Below, piece by piece: positions 25,695-38,918 of a stretch of 64,000 nucleotides of DNA. The notes beneath the pieces were generated by a model. It was not told the origin of the DNA. It ran no database searches and saw only the letters and a list, made by a program, of their open reading frames with translations. How positions within the stretch are numbered: position 1 is the first letter of the stretch; each line of letters opens with the position of its first letter. The position numbers and the translations under genes were made by a program. This DNA is from Unio delphinus (Eukaryota; Mollusca; Bivalvia; Unionida; Unionidae): the NCBI GenBank assembly GCA_029339505.1, contig JAQISU010000025.1, forward strand, positions 4,067,501 to 4,131,500, given 5' to 3'.

Positions 25695-25960
25695 GGACTT
25701 CCATAATAAATGATTTTCGTCCTAAAGACTCGATCAAATATTTGGTTGAAATCGTAAAAGAATTATTAACCCATAGCAGCAGAGAGGGTGAACGACAACA
25801 ACGTTGTGACCAAAATTGATTAAAAATCGTAAAGTCTCCGTTTGCTAAATGGAGACTTATTTTTTTTGGTTAAATAAGATTTCGTAGGAAGGCTTATTTT
25901 GTCTAAAAACGTTGTAGGGTTCACCCTCTCTGCTGCTAGTAAGAATATTCTTCAATGTGC
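25686..25960. repeat. Palindromic terminal zone of element 2
   Basis: A perfect 20-bp inverted repeat pairs 25774-25793 with 25919-25938 (TAGCAGCAGAGAGGGTGAAC and its complement), with a further imperfect 10 bp inside. Within the loop, AAGTCTCC..GGAGACTT (25832-25859) forms an 8-bp hairpin followed by eight T. AAGTCC-TAA-GGACTT (about 25686-25700) forms another hairpin just after the last gene. The zone ends at the host (TA)n microsatellite. Confidence 0.7.
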
Positions 25961-25964
25961 GTGG

Positions 25965-25968
<4 letters not shown>

Positions 25969-26058
<90 letters not shown>
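25969..26058. repeat. (TA)n microsatellite at the element 2/host boundary
   Basis: An uninterrupted TA run of about 90 bp. Confidence 0.95.
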
Positions 26059-26060
<2 letters not shown>

Positions 26061-26900
26061 AGAGAGAACGAGGAAGAATGATACATACAGACAGATATAT
26101 AGGCTGACAGAGACAGAATATACAGTTAGAGAGACAGATTCACTTATTATTAACTTTGTTTTAAGAAGAAAATTCAAGAAGTAATTTATGTTCCAAGAAT
26201 ACAACGAGAAAGTTAAAAGTAATTGCAACTAGTCCTGAAAGTGATAACATTTTTCAAAATGTAGAGAGGATTCCAAATTTATTCTGCTTGTGTTACGAAT
26301 TAATTTTAATCTTGTTTGTGATGCAGTAATATTAGCCTGGAATGTGTGAAGATGTATTTAAGTCTCAGATTACTGTAGTCCAGAAAGTTCTTGAATGAAC
26401 TGACAAAACGTTCAAAATAGAGATTTAGTCCAAGGATCGACGAATAACTTGTAATACTAATCAAAAGTGTAATCGAATGATTCCTCGCACTTTCTATCAG
26501 AACACAAGTGAAGCTTAAGATAGAAATTAAACACCCACACAATATAAACTTAAGACACAATAAAAATAGTATGGGGTCATATGTACAGTTACCGAACACA
26601 GTCCGTTGTAAATACGATCAGGTCCTTAACATAAACGTTAGCTAATGAAACTGAATAATATCATTTACACCATGAATTTCTAAAGGGAAAACCGATGTCC
26701 TGAATATATTTCCAATTAAACATGTTTACCTTCAAATGAAATGTATCTTAATACATAATCTGAAATAATAGACAAAAATTATCTATGTAATATATGGCCT
26801 ACAAAATTACTTTTACAATCTGCAACGATGGACAAAAGTCAAGCACTCGATCACATTTAAAATGTACAACAAAAAATGTCAATACGAAATTGATCCCTAG

Positions 26901-27068
<168 letters not shown>

Positions 27069-27196
27069 CACAATCACGTGTGTACCATATTATCAATTAC
27101 CTTGACGGACTCTTAAAACTCAAACAGTATGAACATAATGATTTCAATTTAGCTTTTAAACGGAATATACTAAGATTATAGTTTATTACACTGAGA

Positions 27197-27254
<58 letters not shown>
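27197..27254. repeat. (ATT)n microsatellite
   Basis: About 19 ATT units, 50 bp before the acceptor of the first visible GH20 exon. Confidence 0.9.
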
Positions 27255-27255
<1 letters not shown>

Positions 27256-27303
27256 TACTACTAAACTCAAATGTGAGATAATACTATCTATTTTTTCTTG
27301 CAG

Positions 27304-28005
27304 TTCTCGGATCACATGCATTACTACAACACGAGCTTGACATGATGGCCGAGACCATTGCCATTCGAGTAAGAGTGGTTGACAACTTAAAATACAGTAC
27401 CAATAAACATATTGTTGAAATCTCCCTGACGAACACTGGTTCACTAAATGTTTCAGAAGTTGGCTGGAAGTTGTACTTTCATAGTTTCTTTTTAGTCGAG
27501 CCCGATCACTTCCCAGGAAATTACAGCAAAACTATACTTCTGCATGATCAAAGAATTAGATTATATATGTTACAAGGCGATCTGTTCGCCATAGAACCTC
27601 AAGAAGGTTTTGGAGCATTAAACCCCAATAGTACGAAAACAATATCACTGTTTGTCGCAGTCTGGTCCATAGCAAGAACGGATTTCATGCCAAAATGGAT
27701 TATTGCATCCAATGGACTGGAACCAAGAGTTATCAACTGTACGGATGACCAGTCTCTAAAATTTGTGGATGCATTTGTGAAACCTAGACAGTGGAAAAGG
27801 TACAATTTCGACAGGTTTAATCCCTATACCTGCCAAGAGAGGGCTAGAAGATTCAATGTGACAAACCAGGGGAAAACAGAAATATTGATTCTACCAACTC
27901 CGAAAGAAAGTACAAAAGATGAATCAAAGAAGATGCACTTTAATGTACACACCTTGAAGATACAGTATTCTGATGATTTGAAATCAGAGGCAGAATATTT
28001 ATCTA
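27304..28005 (+). CDS. GH20 copy A exon: CHB_HEX N-terminal domain
   Basis: The acceptor is ttcttgcag and the donor is gtatga after a phase 1 break. It encodes the N-terminal carbohydrate-binding domain: VEISLTNTGSLNVSEVGWKL, then a run with GFGALNPNSTKTI, and ends PRQWKRYNFDRFNPYTCQER, the typical linker to the GH20b domain. Several N-glycosylation sites (NYS, NST) fit a secreted enzyme. The exon pairs with 37086-37790 in copy B. The upstream signal-peptide exon is not identified. Confidence 0.85.
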
Positions 28006-28688
28006 GTATGACGTTCTTCTTAATTTGACTAAAATCAATCATGAGATTATAAATAATTTGCATTGCTATAAACATAAATTTGCAGACTACACATGAGGGC
28101 ATTACTAAGTGTTTACCTTGTAGATCATAAAGTAGAAGTTTTCAACATAAGCGAGATGAATCTTTTTGTGTCTGCGTGACTAGTTGTTAAGATGAATATC
28201 CAATAGTATTCACTTCAATTGAAATTAACCGAGTTTTTAAAAATAGAATAAGCACAATGTTGATATTATTTCAAGTTAAAGAAATGCATACAATTTGCAG
28301 CAAAGCAATACTAACAAAGAAAAATCAGTAACTTTCACCATTCCATTGTTTTGTTGACGAATTGTTCATCTACATTAAAATTTTAATTTTGAGATGTAAA
28401 TTGCAGTAACATTTCCTTGCGTCACGGAGGAATTCCAATTCTTTTGCGGATGAATGCGTTTAATTTTATATTGAATCTACAAATTTTAAAATGGAATTAA
28501 AGATCTAAAATATATCCTATGCATGTTACTTTCGTTTAGAAACAAATATCAAGGAACATATGCATTTCTGAAAATCGAAACGAACTTGGCAAGATTATCT
28601 TGAAACAAAAAGTCTCTAGAACGTAAGGGGAGAGAATGGTAGAAAATGAAAATATTGTAATGAGCATAGTGCACTTAATATAGTACAG

Positions 28689-28818
<130 letters not shown>

Positions 28819-28821
28819 CAG

Positions 28822-29243
28822 ATAAAACTGGTGTACCAGTGGCGACAGGTACCGTACAACAGTCCAACAATATAATTCAGCTACAAATCAAGAAGGATTC
28901 GAATTCTAATCCAGAAGACTACACACTGATCATTGATGCTTCTTCCAATAATACACACATTACTGGTCAAAGCCCAGCGGGAGTATTTTACGGCATCCAG
29001 TCATTATTAAGTATTATGGCGTCATTTCCTGACATGCTACTTCCGGACATGCGTGTGATAGATGGACCACGCTATTCATATAGAGGCATGCATCTTGACG
29101 TGGCAAGGAATTTCCATGATGTCGATGACGTTAAGAGGTTAATTAGAGCTATGGCTATGTACAAGCTGAACAAGCTTCATCTTCATCTGACAGACGACGA
29201 AGGGTGGAGACTGGAAATTCCCGGATTACCAGAGCTGACCGAG
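28822..29243 (+). CDS. GH20 copy A exon: GH20b domain and start of catalytic barrel
   Basis: The acceptor AG (28820-28821) follows a (TA)n tract. The exon encodes SPAGVFYGIQSLLSIM of the GH20b domain, then GMHLDVARNF and LHLHLTDDEGWRLEIPGLPE at the start of the barrel. The substrate-binding Arg and the conserved Asp pair of the DDEGW motif are present. In copy B the same sequence is split into two exons by an intron after the PR codons. Confidence 0.85.
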
Positions 29244-29520
29244 GTTAACATTTGAGTCTATTTGTATTTCAGTTTGTGTTATAATCAAGCAGCCATGCTG
29301 AAAAACTGTATGATTAACATACATTGCATTAATGTTGACTGTAATTGTTGTTATGAATATTTTCAGATAGGTCAGAAGTATATAAGGTAATATTATTGTT
29401 GACTTTAGGTTCCATATTGCCAGAGATTTTACATTGTTATTACTAATGGTTGCAAAAAATGACCCTTACCTAAATCAGCAAAACATTCGAAACGGAACAC
29501 CAATTGGGAAAGCAATGATG

Positions 29521-29664
<144 letters not shown>

Positions 29665-30838
29665 CTTAAAGTGCATCAGGTTGTGAAACGATTTGTTTCG
29701 TAAAGCGAGCGGATTTATGACCACAGCATTATATTTACTATTATATTTATAAATCATTTGCACATTGAATTACAACATATCTCCTCAACTCGCCCAATTC
29801 ACATCCCGCCTTCATTAAATACACATGTGAATTCTTTCCAGCAAAAATAAATTCAAGAGAATGTGTGTAATTTATGTGATGTGTCTGGACTTTCAAAACA
29901 ATATTTGCGTAGCGCTATGTAGAGTTTGCTCCAAAGAATCTTGTAGCAATTAATCTTTCTAACTGTAAATACAGGAGCATGCTAAATGAGCTCTAAGCGA
30001 AAATTAAGTATTAAATCAATTCGAATTTGCGAGTTTCATAAGTAACGTGCTTGTGGTAAACAAAAGTCATGACGACAAACGGTAACCATTTCCGCTATGA
30101 CTATGCTGGTATTGCAATCTATTTGTATGCAACGGGTTTAGAATTTAAATCCCTATTAATGATTCATTACGGCCACATTTAAGCTAGTATAATCAAGTTG
30201 AATCTTTTACAATATTTTGATTTGCTTATAGATAAAGAAATATTTGGTTTACTATATGTTGATTATTTATAGTTTGAAATTAAATTTAAGTATAGTTGCA
30301 ATAAGGCAGCATTTGACTTTACCGTCTGACAACACAGTATCTTTAGCTTTATAATAGGCCAATATCTGATCGCTTAATGTTATAGAAGAACAATACATCG
30401 CTGTTTTGCGTGTCAGCTGTATATATTAAACAATTATTATCTACTGCCTTGTCTTTTCCAGGTCATTTGTGTTACGCAGTAGTACAGATAATTCCATTAC
30501 AATCAGATAGTATTTATGTACTTATTACACAGAACATTTGTCCTCTCGTCCATCAGGAGACAAATGTCATAATTATCAATTCATAACATTGGAACAAATC
30601 GATTCCAGTTTGGCGTATATTGTAAACATTTAATGGATCTCAAATTTATTGTGTCCTTGGGAATTACACTTATATCCCATTTCTCAGCATGATGGTGAAT
30701 ATAACAATGTGCTGCAAGTACGTTAAAGTCCAATCACTCAGTTATCTCTCTCTTCATCCAATATGAAATGAAATCGAAGCTATATTTTATGTAGATACTT
30801 TGGGAGCATGTACAAAGAGATTGAGGGGGATGGAGAGT

Positions 30839-30966
<128 letters not shown>

Positions 30967-31024
30967 ACAGATAGTAACAGGGTATATTTCCATATTTGTA
31001 ACACATTCCTTCTTTCGACCATAG

Positions 31025-31753
31025 GTCGGAGGGAGGCGCTGTTTGGACCTTAATGAGACTTTATGTATTCTTCCTCAATATGGATCAGGACCCACAAACG
31101 AAACCTCTGGATCTGGATTTTTCTCTGTTAGGGATTATCGGACCATTCTTAGCTACGCAAAAACGCATCATATTGAAATCATACCTGAGCTTGACACCCC
31201 TGGGCATGCACATAGCGCAGTTCGGTCCATGGAGCAGAGATATCTCAAACATGCTGAAAATGTTACTGCTGCTAATTATTTCCGGTTGTCGGACGGCAAC
31301 GATACATCGCAATACCTTTCTACACAAATGTTTACCGACAACGCAATCAATCCATGTATTAATTCAACTTACAATTTTATGGAGCATGTTATGATGGAGG
31401 TGTACACTATGCACAAAGATGTTCAACCTTTGAAAATTTTCCACTTTGGCGGGGACGAAGTTGCAAATGGAGCATGGGTGAATTCGACTGCATGCAAAAA
31501 TTTCCTTACACAAAACCCCAAGTACAATGTTCCTAAGGGTTTGAAGAAATATTTTGTTGAGCGAGTAACAAGAATAGCGCAGAAATTAAATTTGACTATT
31601 GGAGGTTGGGAAGATGGCTACATTGGAGATGTAAATCAGCCGTTTCCGGTGGAGGATATGGGTAATCATGATTTCATTGCCAACGCTTGGGATAATGTTT
31701 GGGAATGGGGAGCCGCAATGAGAGCCTACAGATTTGCCAACAACGGATACAAG
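31025..31753 (+). CDS. GH20 copy A exon: catalytic core with intact Asp-Glu
   Basis: The acceptor is accatag and the donor is AAG|gtgaat, phase 0. The exon encodes IPELDTPGHAHSAV with the conserved barrel His, and FHFGGDEVANGAW, where Asp-Glu is the catalytic pair of GH20: Asp positions the substrate acetamido group and Glu is the acid/base. GGWEDGY and NAWDNVWEWG supply aromatic residues that line the sugar site. All signature residues are present, so copy A should be active. Confidence 0.9.
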
Positions 31754-32341
31754 GTGAATACAATATAATGTTTACAGTAAATAGTCACGCAAGTGAGGTA
31801 AACGAGAAGAGTGACTCTTTAGAAACGCAGTCTCGAGTGCCTTTTAATAACACGATCTAATCCACGTAGACGTTTAAGAGTTAACATAATATTGTTTTAT
31901 ATTTTGAGCAGAATACAGCACTTTTTATTATGACATCTGCATAGCTCACATTGTTAGAATTATTTGACACCATGGAACACATTACTTTAATGTGTACAGT
32001 TTCGAGTATTGAAATTTGGAACCTTTAATGTATTTTCATGTGCATTAAAATTGCATTGGCACTTAATGGAGTACATGCTAGGCAGATGTCCAAATTTTAT
32101 CTGAGCTTTTATTGGTTATATGTAAAGGAAATGAGGGAATTGTAATTCGATATGAATCAGGTACTGTTCCGTAATGGCTACAAAGATATTTGATTTAGTT
32201 TATTACTCATAAGTTAACGAAAACCTTTTACTGAATGAGACATGGAAAGCCATTTGTACTCATTTTTTTTTTGTATCTAATATTATTATCAAAAGACTTT
32301 TCTCCGTGTCTCAACTACATGCTTCATGTTTTGTCCCATAG

Positions 32342-32582
32342 GTTGTACTTTCCCTCGCGACACACCTTTATTTTGACCACCCATATGAGCCAGATCCCGA
32401 GGAACGTGGACTGTACTGGGCTCCCAGGTTTACTGACACAAAGAAAACGTTTGGACTCATACCGGACCGGATATATGAAAATATCGATATGGAAAGATCT
32501 GGCAAACCCCTGACTAAAGCCGATATATGTGGTGAACAAATGGAGAAATGCGATCGTTTAAACCGATCAGAAAATATATTAG
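32342..32582 (+). CDS. GH20 copy A exon: barrel segment
   Basis: It begins VVLSLATHLYFDHPYEPDPE and continues RGLYWAPRFTDTKKTFGLIP, the strand with the conserved Tyr-Phe-Asp and the long loop typical of chitobiases. The second half is a Lys/Glu-rich helix. Borders are catag and ggtaaat (phase 1). It matches 43990-44224 in copy B. Confidence 0.85.
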
Positions 32583-32986
32583 GTAAATGAATTAGCATGC
32601 ATACATACTTACATATAAAATATAAAAGCGTCTCAATTTTACAAATCTTCAGAGGCTCGAAACTCTTTTCAACATTAGATAACGATAACACGTACGAATT
32701 TATATAGAGAGAAGACTACATAATGACACATTATGAAATTGTAAAATAAAATCATCATGACAATACTTAAATATGTAAACATTAGTAAGTATTTCAGTAT
32801 TTACATCTAGTCGAACCATTGATGCGGCTTGTGACAGGTGATATATGGCATGACATCGGTAATGTCCCTTCCTACACCTGGAGTATAAACCTTAACATCA
32901 CCCGGGCAGATAGTTTGCATATTGGAAGTTTCTGCACTGGATCTCGATATGTGACACTTGAGAACGAAATAGTGTAAAGAATAAGG

Positions 32987-32987
<1 letters not shown>

Positions 32988-33044
<57 letters not shown>

Positions 33045-33390
33045 TAATGAGGACTTTGTATAGCGCCTAATCCTTAGAAGCTCTAAGCGCTTTACAACAT
33101 ATAGTATAATATGACTAATAAAAACAATACAAAGACAACAAATGACTATGAAATTAGAAAACAAACAAAATCCTGGACATATTTAAGGTAGGAAACATTA
33201 TTATGTCTTTAGGTTTGTTGTTGCAGTCTGAAATGTTGTGTTTTAAGAGCGTTCTTGAAAGGGAGCACTAAGTCGTTGCGTATTATTTCAATGGGCAATT
33301 CGTTTCACCTTGCTGGGCCCTGGGGGAAATACGGAATTTTAAACCAAGTATACGTATAAGGACTACAAGAGTCGGCGTTAAGAAGACTTG
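32988..33390 (+). repeat. Dispersed repeat starting with (TAA)n
   Basis: A (TAA)n tract (32988-33044) is followed by TATAGCGCCTAATCCTTAGA and AGCGCTTTACA, then about 300 bp with CAATTCGTTTCACCTTGCTG. These strings recur in dispersed repeats of marine invertebrates. It lies in an intron of copy A. The exact class (SINE or LINE 3' end) is not settled. Confidence 0.5.
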
Positions 33391-33498
33391 TAACTCCATT
33401 GTTTAATTCCTGGTATTGATTGGTGCAACTAAAATATTTACCCTTTCATGGGGGAATGTATAGTCATTTAAATATCACTTGCAATATTGATTACACAG

Positions 33499-33751
33499 GA
33501 ATACAAGGGCAGATGTGGAGTGAGACTATTCGTTATCCAGAACATATGGACTACATGATATTTCCACGTCTCTTAGCTCTGGCAGAACGAGCGTGGCACA
33601 AGGCGCCATGGGAGAACATTGAGGATGTTGAGATGCGAAATATTCAGCGTGATTCTGACTGGGAAAGATTTGCCAACGCACTTGGATCTAAAGAACTAAA
33701 AAGGCTAGATGATGAAAATATTAAATACAGGGTACCACCGCCTGGAGGAAG
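33499..33751 (+). CDS. GH20 copy A exon: end of catalytic barrel
   Basis: It begins with the second base of a Gly codon and encodes IQGQMWSETIRYPEHMDYMI, with the Trp and Glu of the last barrel strand, then PRLLALAERAWHKAPWE, the family signature. It ends YRVPPPGG at the donor ggtatgt. It matches 45153-45405 of copy B. Confidence 0.9.
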
Positions 33752-34311
33752 GTATGTGTCTTTTAAACAGCGCATATTACACGGAGTTTTATACTCCCTG
33801 AAATGTATTAATTATATTGAATAATATTGCCAACCAAAAACTGCTGACAGTGATTAACTTATGGTATTATTCGATGAGCCTTACTTATTGTTTTGGTTCA
33901 TCAACGGAAATCGAATATAACTTTAACTAAACCTGCATTAACCTGCCACGGTTTGAGTTAATTAAATTAACACATACTTCTTTTTATTACCGCTATATAC
34001 GTTTCGTGCCCATGTAAAATTTATTTTTATTGAAACAAGAAGCAGCTACTTTGGTTAGATTAAATATTATCTACAATTTACTATGAATATAGAATAGTTC
34101 CTTATAGTTTTTCCTTTAATTTTAATGTCAACTGAATATTATGTTACATTAATCTATGTAAAAATATAAATTACATACATTTTATGCAAAACCTTAAGGT
34201 ATGCCACGTATCATTAAAACGTTTATCAGGAAAGCGAAAAACAAGATTGTTCTATCTTCATATATTTTTTATTTTTCCCCAATTTATATCCATTTTGTTT
34301 TACATCAAAAG

Positions 34312-34455
34312 AGTGGAGAACTCCAAGATAATTGTAACAACAACCTATCCTGGTTTGAAAGTCCAATACAGCAACGACGGTGGTAAAATTTGGACGAACG
34401 TGACGACGAGGGATCTTCCATGGGACAGAACCAAAACATGCCATCTCCGAACAGT
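34312..34455 (+). CDS. GH20 copy A exon: C-terminal Ig-like domain, first part
   Basis: The acceptor is caaaag and the donor is gtgagt. It encodes TYPGLKVQYSNDGGKIWTNV, the start of the CHB_HEX_C Ig-like domain with the typical Y-S-x-D-G-G-x-x-W pattern. It matches 46242-46388 of copy B. Confidence 0.75.
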
Positions 34456-34756
34456 GTGAGTCAATCAGCTGTTTAGACTAAATTACTTTGAATCTTCTGG
34501 TTATGCTTTCAGCAATTGTTTTAAGTTTCAAGTCATAATTCGATCTTCTGAATCCAGTGTAGAGTTTAGAAGAAAACATCTGCAATTGGTCAAAATGATT
34601 TCAAAACAATTAAAATGCATCCACAAACGTATGATTTATAAACTTTTCTGAACCTCATTGTCCTTATGTTATATTAAACAATAAATGTTATCGCATCAGT
34701 CGGACAAATTGACTATTTCATGATGTTTTCTACTCGGCATCAAGTATCATATTAAT

Positions 34757-35130
34757 ATGGGTTACAACATGACACGCAAGACTGAACTACAAGTGACATC
34801 AAATCAGAGTTACAATGTAACAGGCATAACTAAACTACAAGTGACATCATATCAGAGGTACAACGTTACACACAGGACAGTACTACATGTGACAGCATAT
34901 CAGGGCTACCATGTAAATACAAATCTCATCATATCAGAGTTATATGGGACATGACCATTGCAGGAAAGGTTTCATCATATCAGGGTTACAATATGTAACA
35001 GATAACACTAAACTACAAATATCATGCTATCAGGGATACTGTGCAACATGCACCACTAAAGTAAAGGATTCATCATATCAGGGTTACACTGTGTCACATA
35101 ACACTGGACTAGAAGCCTCATCATATCTGA
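34757..35130 (+). repeat. 51-bp degenerate minisatellite, about 7 units
   Basis: The unit carries ACTACAAGTGACATCATATC followed by AGGGTTACAATGTAACA-type sequence. Copies are diverged. It lies in the intron of copy A between the last two exons. Open frames across it come only from the period being a multiple of three. Confidence 0.75.
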
Positions 35131-35656
35131 TTTAGAATGTCAAATTTAACATATCTTTATTTGTTTTTCTTTTATATATATTATCTTCTACCCAATTGGC
35201 TTTAACCTCAACCATTGATGTTATAATGTATGATGGTGATTGGAATGTGTCCCAATCAACATTGTTTGTAGTGATAATTCATAAAGGAATACTAATGATA
35301 AAATCAACATTCATTTTAATCCAAAGTCTACGAAGAACCATTGTCCATATTGAAATATGTAATTTATTAGGTATGTTAGGACTGATTTGTAGCAGGAAAC
35401 ACTCATTGGAACCAAACTGGAATCAATGATTACACGGTGAGTTGTTGATTAATATTATCTTCATGTAGATGATTTGTCACCTTCTATCTATTTCTTTGAT
35501 GAATATCAGACATATCCGCACTCACATTTTCTTCTGTGTCCATGGGGTGTTAATTACAATGTTAACAACACATAGGTAAAGAAGAATGTTATATATCCAA
35601 TTCGTTTTATTTTAGCAACAATAACTAATATATGGGTTGCATTATTTCAAATTCAG

Positions 35657-35703
35657 GTCAGCATCCGGTACACGATATAGTAGAGCGGTTCAGCTTTTTG
35701 AAG
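35657..35703 (+). CDS. GH20 copy A exon: short C-terminal piece
   Basis: A 47-bp exon with acceptor attcag and donor ggtaaat. Its SGTRYSRAV string aligns with SRRYSRIL of the last copy B exon. After it copy A needs at least one more exon, which I could not find before copy B, so the gene end may be lost or diverged. Confidence 0.6.
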
Positions 35704-36325
35704 GTAAATATATATATATAGGTCCGACTGTTATCATATAACTTCTACTATTCCAGCCTAATTCGAAGACAAACAAAATAAAGAAAGCAAACGTCTGAAC
35801 TCTAAAGCTTCATGATTACACTAGGGTCATCCAGAAAGAGTCTGGTTAGAATGTTTAATTATCTGAACTTACACTTGAAATTCGACACTTGTGAGATTTC
35901 TGCTGATGACTGTCTAGTTAGAATTGTCGATTACATTTGTAATGAGAAGGATAAGAACCCTAAAGAGCACCGATGTTTCTATACCAGTCTGTTAAGGAAA
36001 GGTAAATTAGAACCAGACTAACATAACCACGCTCGATTTATATCCCATCATCTGCAATCTATGTTGCTGCTGATCATACTAAATACGTTCATCTCTGTGA
36101 ATGACAAACCATTTAACATACCGTAATGATAACAGGACGATGTCATTTTATGATATATGTTCTGGACCAAAAACATTGATAAATAAGCAGTAAAAACAAA
36201 CAATTACCGCTACGTAATAATTGTCCTTACTTCAACAGCGGTTTTTGAATTTTTATAATTTTGAGCAATTATTTTACTTTCAGAAACAATATATAGGTCT
36301 GTATCGTCTTAAACCAAGTGAGTGA

Positions 36326-36521
36326 AAGTACCGAAAACCATGACTGTTTATAAAAGTACCGAAAACCATGACTGTTTATAAAAGTACCGAAAACCATGAC
36401 TGTTTATAAAAGTACCGAAAACCATGACTGTTTATAAAAGTACCGAAAACCATGACTGTTTATAAAAGTAACGAAAACCATGACTGTTTATAAAAGTACC
36501 GAAAACCATGACTGTTTATAA
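36326..36521 (+). repeat. 28-bp minisatellite, 7 units
   Basis: The unit AAAGTACCGAAAACCATGAC plus TGTTTATA repeats seven times with almost no divergence (one unit has AACG for ACCG), so expansion is recent. Confidence 0.95.
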
Positions 36522-36620
36522 AATTCAACAAATTAATTATTTCACTGGAATTAAAAGTGAAATTTAAAACGTGCTTACAGTATTGCCAACGAAATATTTA
36601 ATCCACATTTAAAGAGGAAA

Positions 36621-36769
<149 letters not shown>

Positions 36770-37048
36770 TATGTTGTTTGCAAAAGAGACTGTCCCCGAC
36801 GAAATACACAGTGAACGTGATTTTGGACAAGGTCAAGTAACAAATACAAATATACATAACATAAAATTATTAAGAAATCCAACAAGAATACAATTTAAAC
36901 CCATACTAAACTTCACAGAAATAGATTTAGTTAAAACGGGCAACTTTCTTCATCAAGACGTGAACCTAAAATAGGCAGTAAGAACTATGCTGAAGCCAAT
37001 ATTTAAAAAAAATGCCATCATTTGTTCAATTTAATTATTTAATTCTGA

Positions 37049-37790
37049 ATGCAGCTGTTTACAACAAAATTCCTTCTCATTCTAGCGGAGCCTGTGCCTG
37101 CTTCCGACCAGATTATTCTCGACGACATAGCGAACAATATGATAATTAAATATGACGTTATAGACAATATAAAGACGGTGGGTGGGACGTATACAGCATC
37201 ATTAACTCTAACAAATGCTGGACGGACTCAACTACCTCTCGCTACATGGAAAATATATTTCTATAGTTTGACAAAAATTGGAAATGACACGTCCCCTGTA
37301 GCAGATGACTTAGTGTTGAAGGAATGTGGACTTTCGATCAGTTTCGTCGAAGGAACGCTTTATTATATTGCCCCTGTGAATGGACTATTTAAAGGTCTGA
37401 CACCAGGAGAAAGCATTAAGTGTATAATCGAGGCCAAAGATTGGAATGTCGCAAAAACAGACGTGATGCCAAATTGGTACGTCACAGATGAGGACATGGT
37501 TCCTAAAGCAATCAACGCCACCGCCGATGAAGGATTAGGCTTTGTCGGGAAATATGATACTCCTCAAAAGTGGAAAAGATATAAAAATGATAGATATAAC
37601 CCGTACACGCTCAAGGTTAGATATGCATTAAATTCAGATATCCAGGATATTGGGAAGGAAGTAAGCTTGGTTATTCCAACACCCTATAGCATTAAACAGA
37701 GCGACACTGGAGGATATATTTCGTTGAAATCAGCCGATTGGAAGATTTATTCTGAGCCTGGGTTTGCGATGGAAGCAAAATATTTGTCCG
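37049..37790 (+). CDS. GH20 copy B exon: CHB_HEX domain, possible signal peptide
   Basis: Two readings are possible. An ATG at 37049 opens a short signal-peptide-like start (MQLFTTKFLLILAEPVPAS). Alternatively ttctcattctag is a splice acceptor and the exon begins at 37086, matching the phase of copy A's exon. The exon then encodes YTASLTLTNAGRTQLPLATW and PQKWKRYKNDRYNPYTLKVR, the CHB_HEX domain and its exit. The donor is ggtaagt, phase 1. Confidence 0.8.
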
Positions 37791-38659
37791 GTAAGTGAAT
37801 ATACTGACCACATACTCTACTAGATCACCACTAAACTTTGTACTATGTGCATTTGTGTAATTCGTGTTTCGGCTGTAGTTTCTGGGTTAATGCATTATTT
37901 CGGAAATTATGAATGTGTTCGTCTGAACAATAATGACAACTTTCGGAGTACAGTATAACAAATAAATACCAGTTCATATTGTCCTATAAAACTGTAGAAA
38001 CCATTGGATTATATTGTTCCTTTCTGCATAAGAGAGACTAATGAAACGAACCCACAACAAGATAAATAGTAAGTGATGTAGATTATGCGGTAAATTCATA
38101 AGGGTAGTTAAACAAATGCTTTAACGGTACATATGTGCACAAAGCACGGCCCATAGGCCTTTTCGAATTTGGTAAGATGTTTCGCGATCCGTAATTTGTT
38201 TAAAAAAGATCGCATTTGGGCTACTTACAACATACATTTATTATGAATGTTTCTACAACAAAACAATCCCAGTCGTTCGGTAAACTTCTGGATTAAAAAG
38301 TACTCGTGCGTGAAAGACCTACACGACAATAAACATTGAGACCATACAACACAGTAAGAAAATGTATGTATGATGCAGTTCTTTTAAACCTTTGTTATTG
38401 TTCCAAAACAATTACATTTTACATATTCCACTGAATGATTGTATTGCTTTACGTGTTGTAAGACCATTATACGGTTGCACAGGAAAAGATCTTAAACTTG
38501 CTATTTTTGACTAGACGGCTTACATTATGTAACGTGTTCATATTTATTGTGTTTATTCTTTTTATTCTGTACAATAGAAGATAAATGATGCAAACAAATA
38601 CATTGACTGAAGTAGATTGGAATCATTTGAAGACAGTTTCTTAATTCATATTTTTTCAG

Positions 38660-38918
38660 ACCAACTTAGGATCAGCATTGTAAATTCTTTGTTGAAGACA
38701 AAGATGATTCTTATTAAGAATGGAAGTCTAGCGTCAGCTTCTTTGACGGAAGAGTTGTACAAGGAATACTATTCTATCCGAATGAACACAACAAATGAAA
38801 TAATCCAAATATGGGCTACAAGTTCAGCTGGAGCATTTTATGGCGTCCAAAGTCTACTTAGTTTGTCCCAACCAAAAAGTGATCGTGTTCCAGTCGTTCA
38901 GATTGACGATCATCCGAG
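38660..38918 (+). CDS. GH20 copy B exon: GH20b domain
   Basis: The acceptor is ttttttcag and the donor follows CCGAG. It encodes TSSAGAFYGVQSLLSLSQP and VVQIDDHPR, the GH20b domain. In copy A this part is joined to the next exon without an intron. Confidence 0.8.

Larger units (their letters stand above)
10256..25940. mobile_element. Element 2: degraded Polinton-class virus with polymerase-helicase fusion
   Basis: The element carries integrase, family B polymerase fused to SF1 helicase, a phospholipase A2 protein, double jelly-roll major capsid, adenain-like protease and penton-like minor capsid genes. This is the Polinton/adintovirus virion set. At least six in-frame stops and about eight frameshifts mark it as an inactive copy. 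The left limit is placed before the phospholipase gene and the right limit at a palindromic zone ending at 25938; no matching terminal repeat was found at the left side. A packaging ATPase was not found. Confidence 0.85.

Noticed and set aside
34757..35135. Two small genes with YNVT-type repeats
   Set aside because: The frames follow a 51-bp minisatellite in an intron; the period is a multiple of three, so open frames arise by chance.
35812..36021. A missing last exon of GH20 copy A
   Set aside because: No similarity to the last exon of copy B and no acceptor in the right phase.
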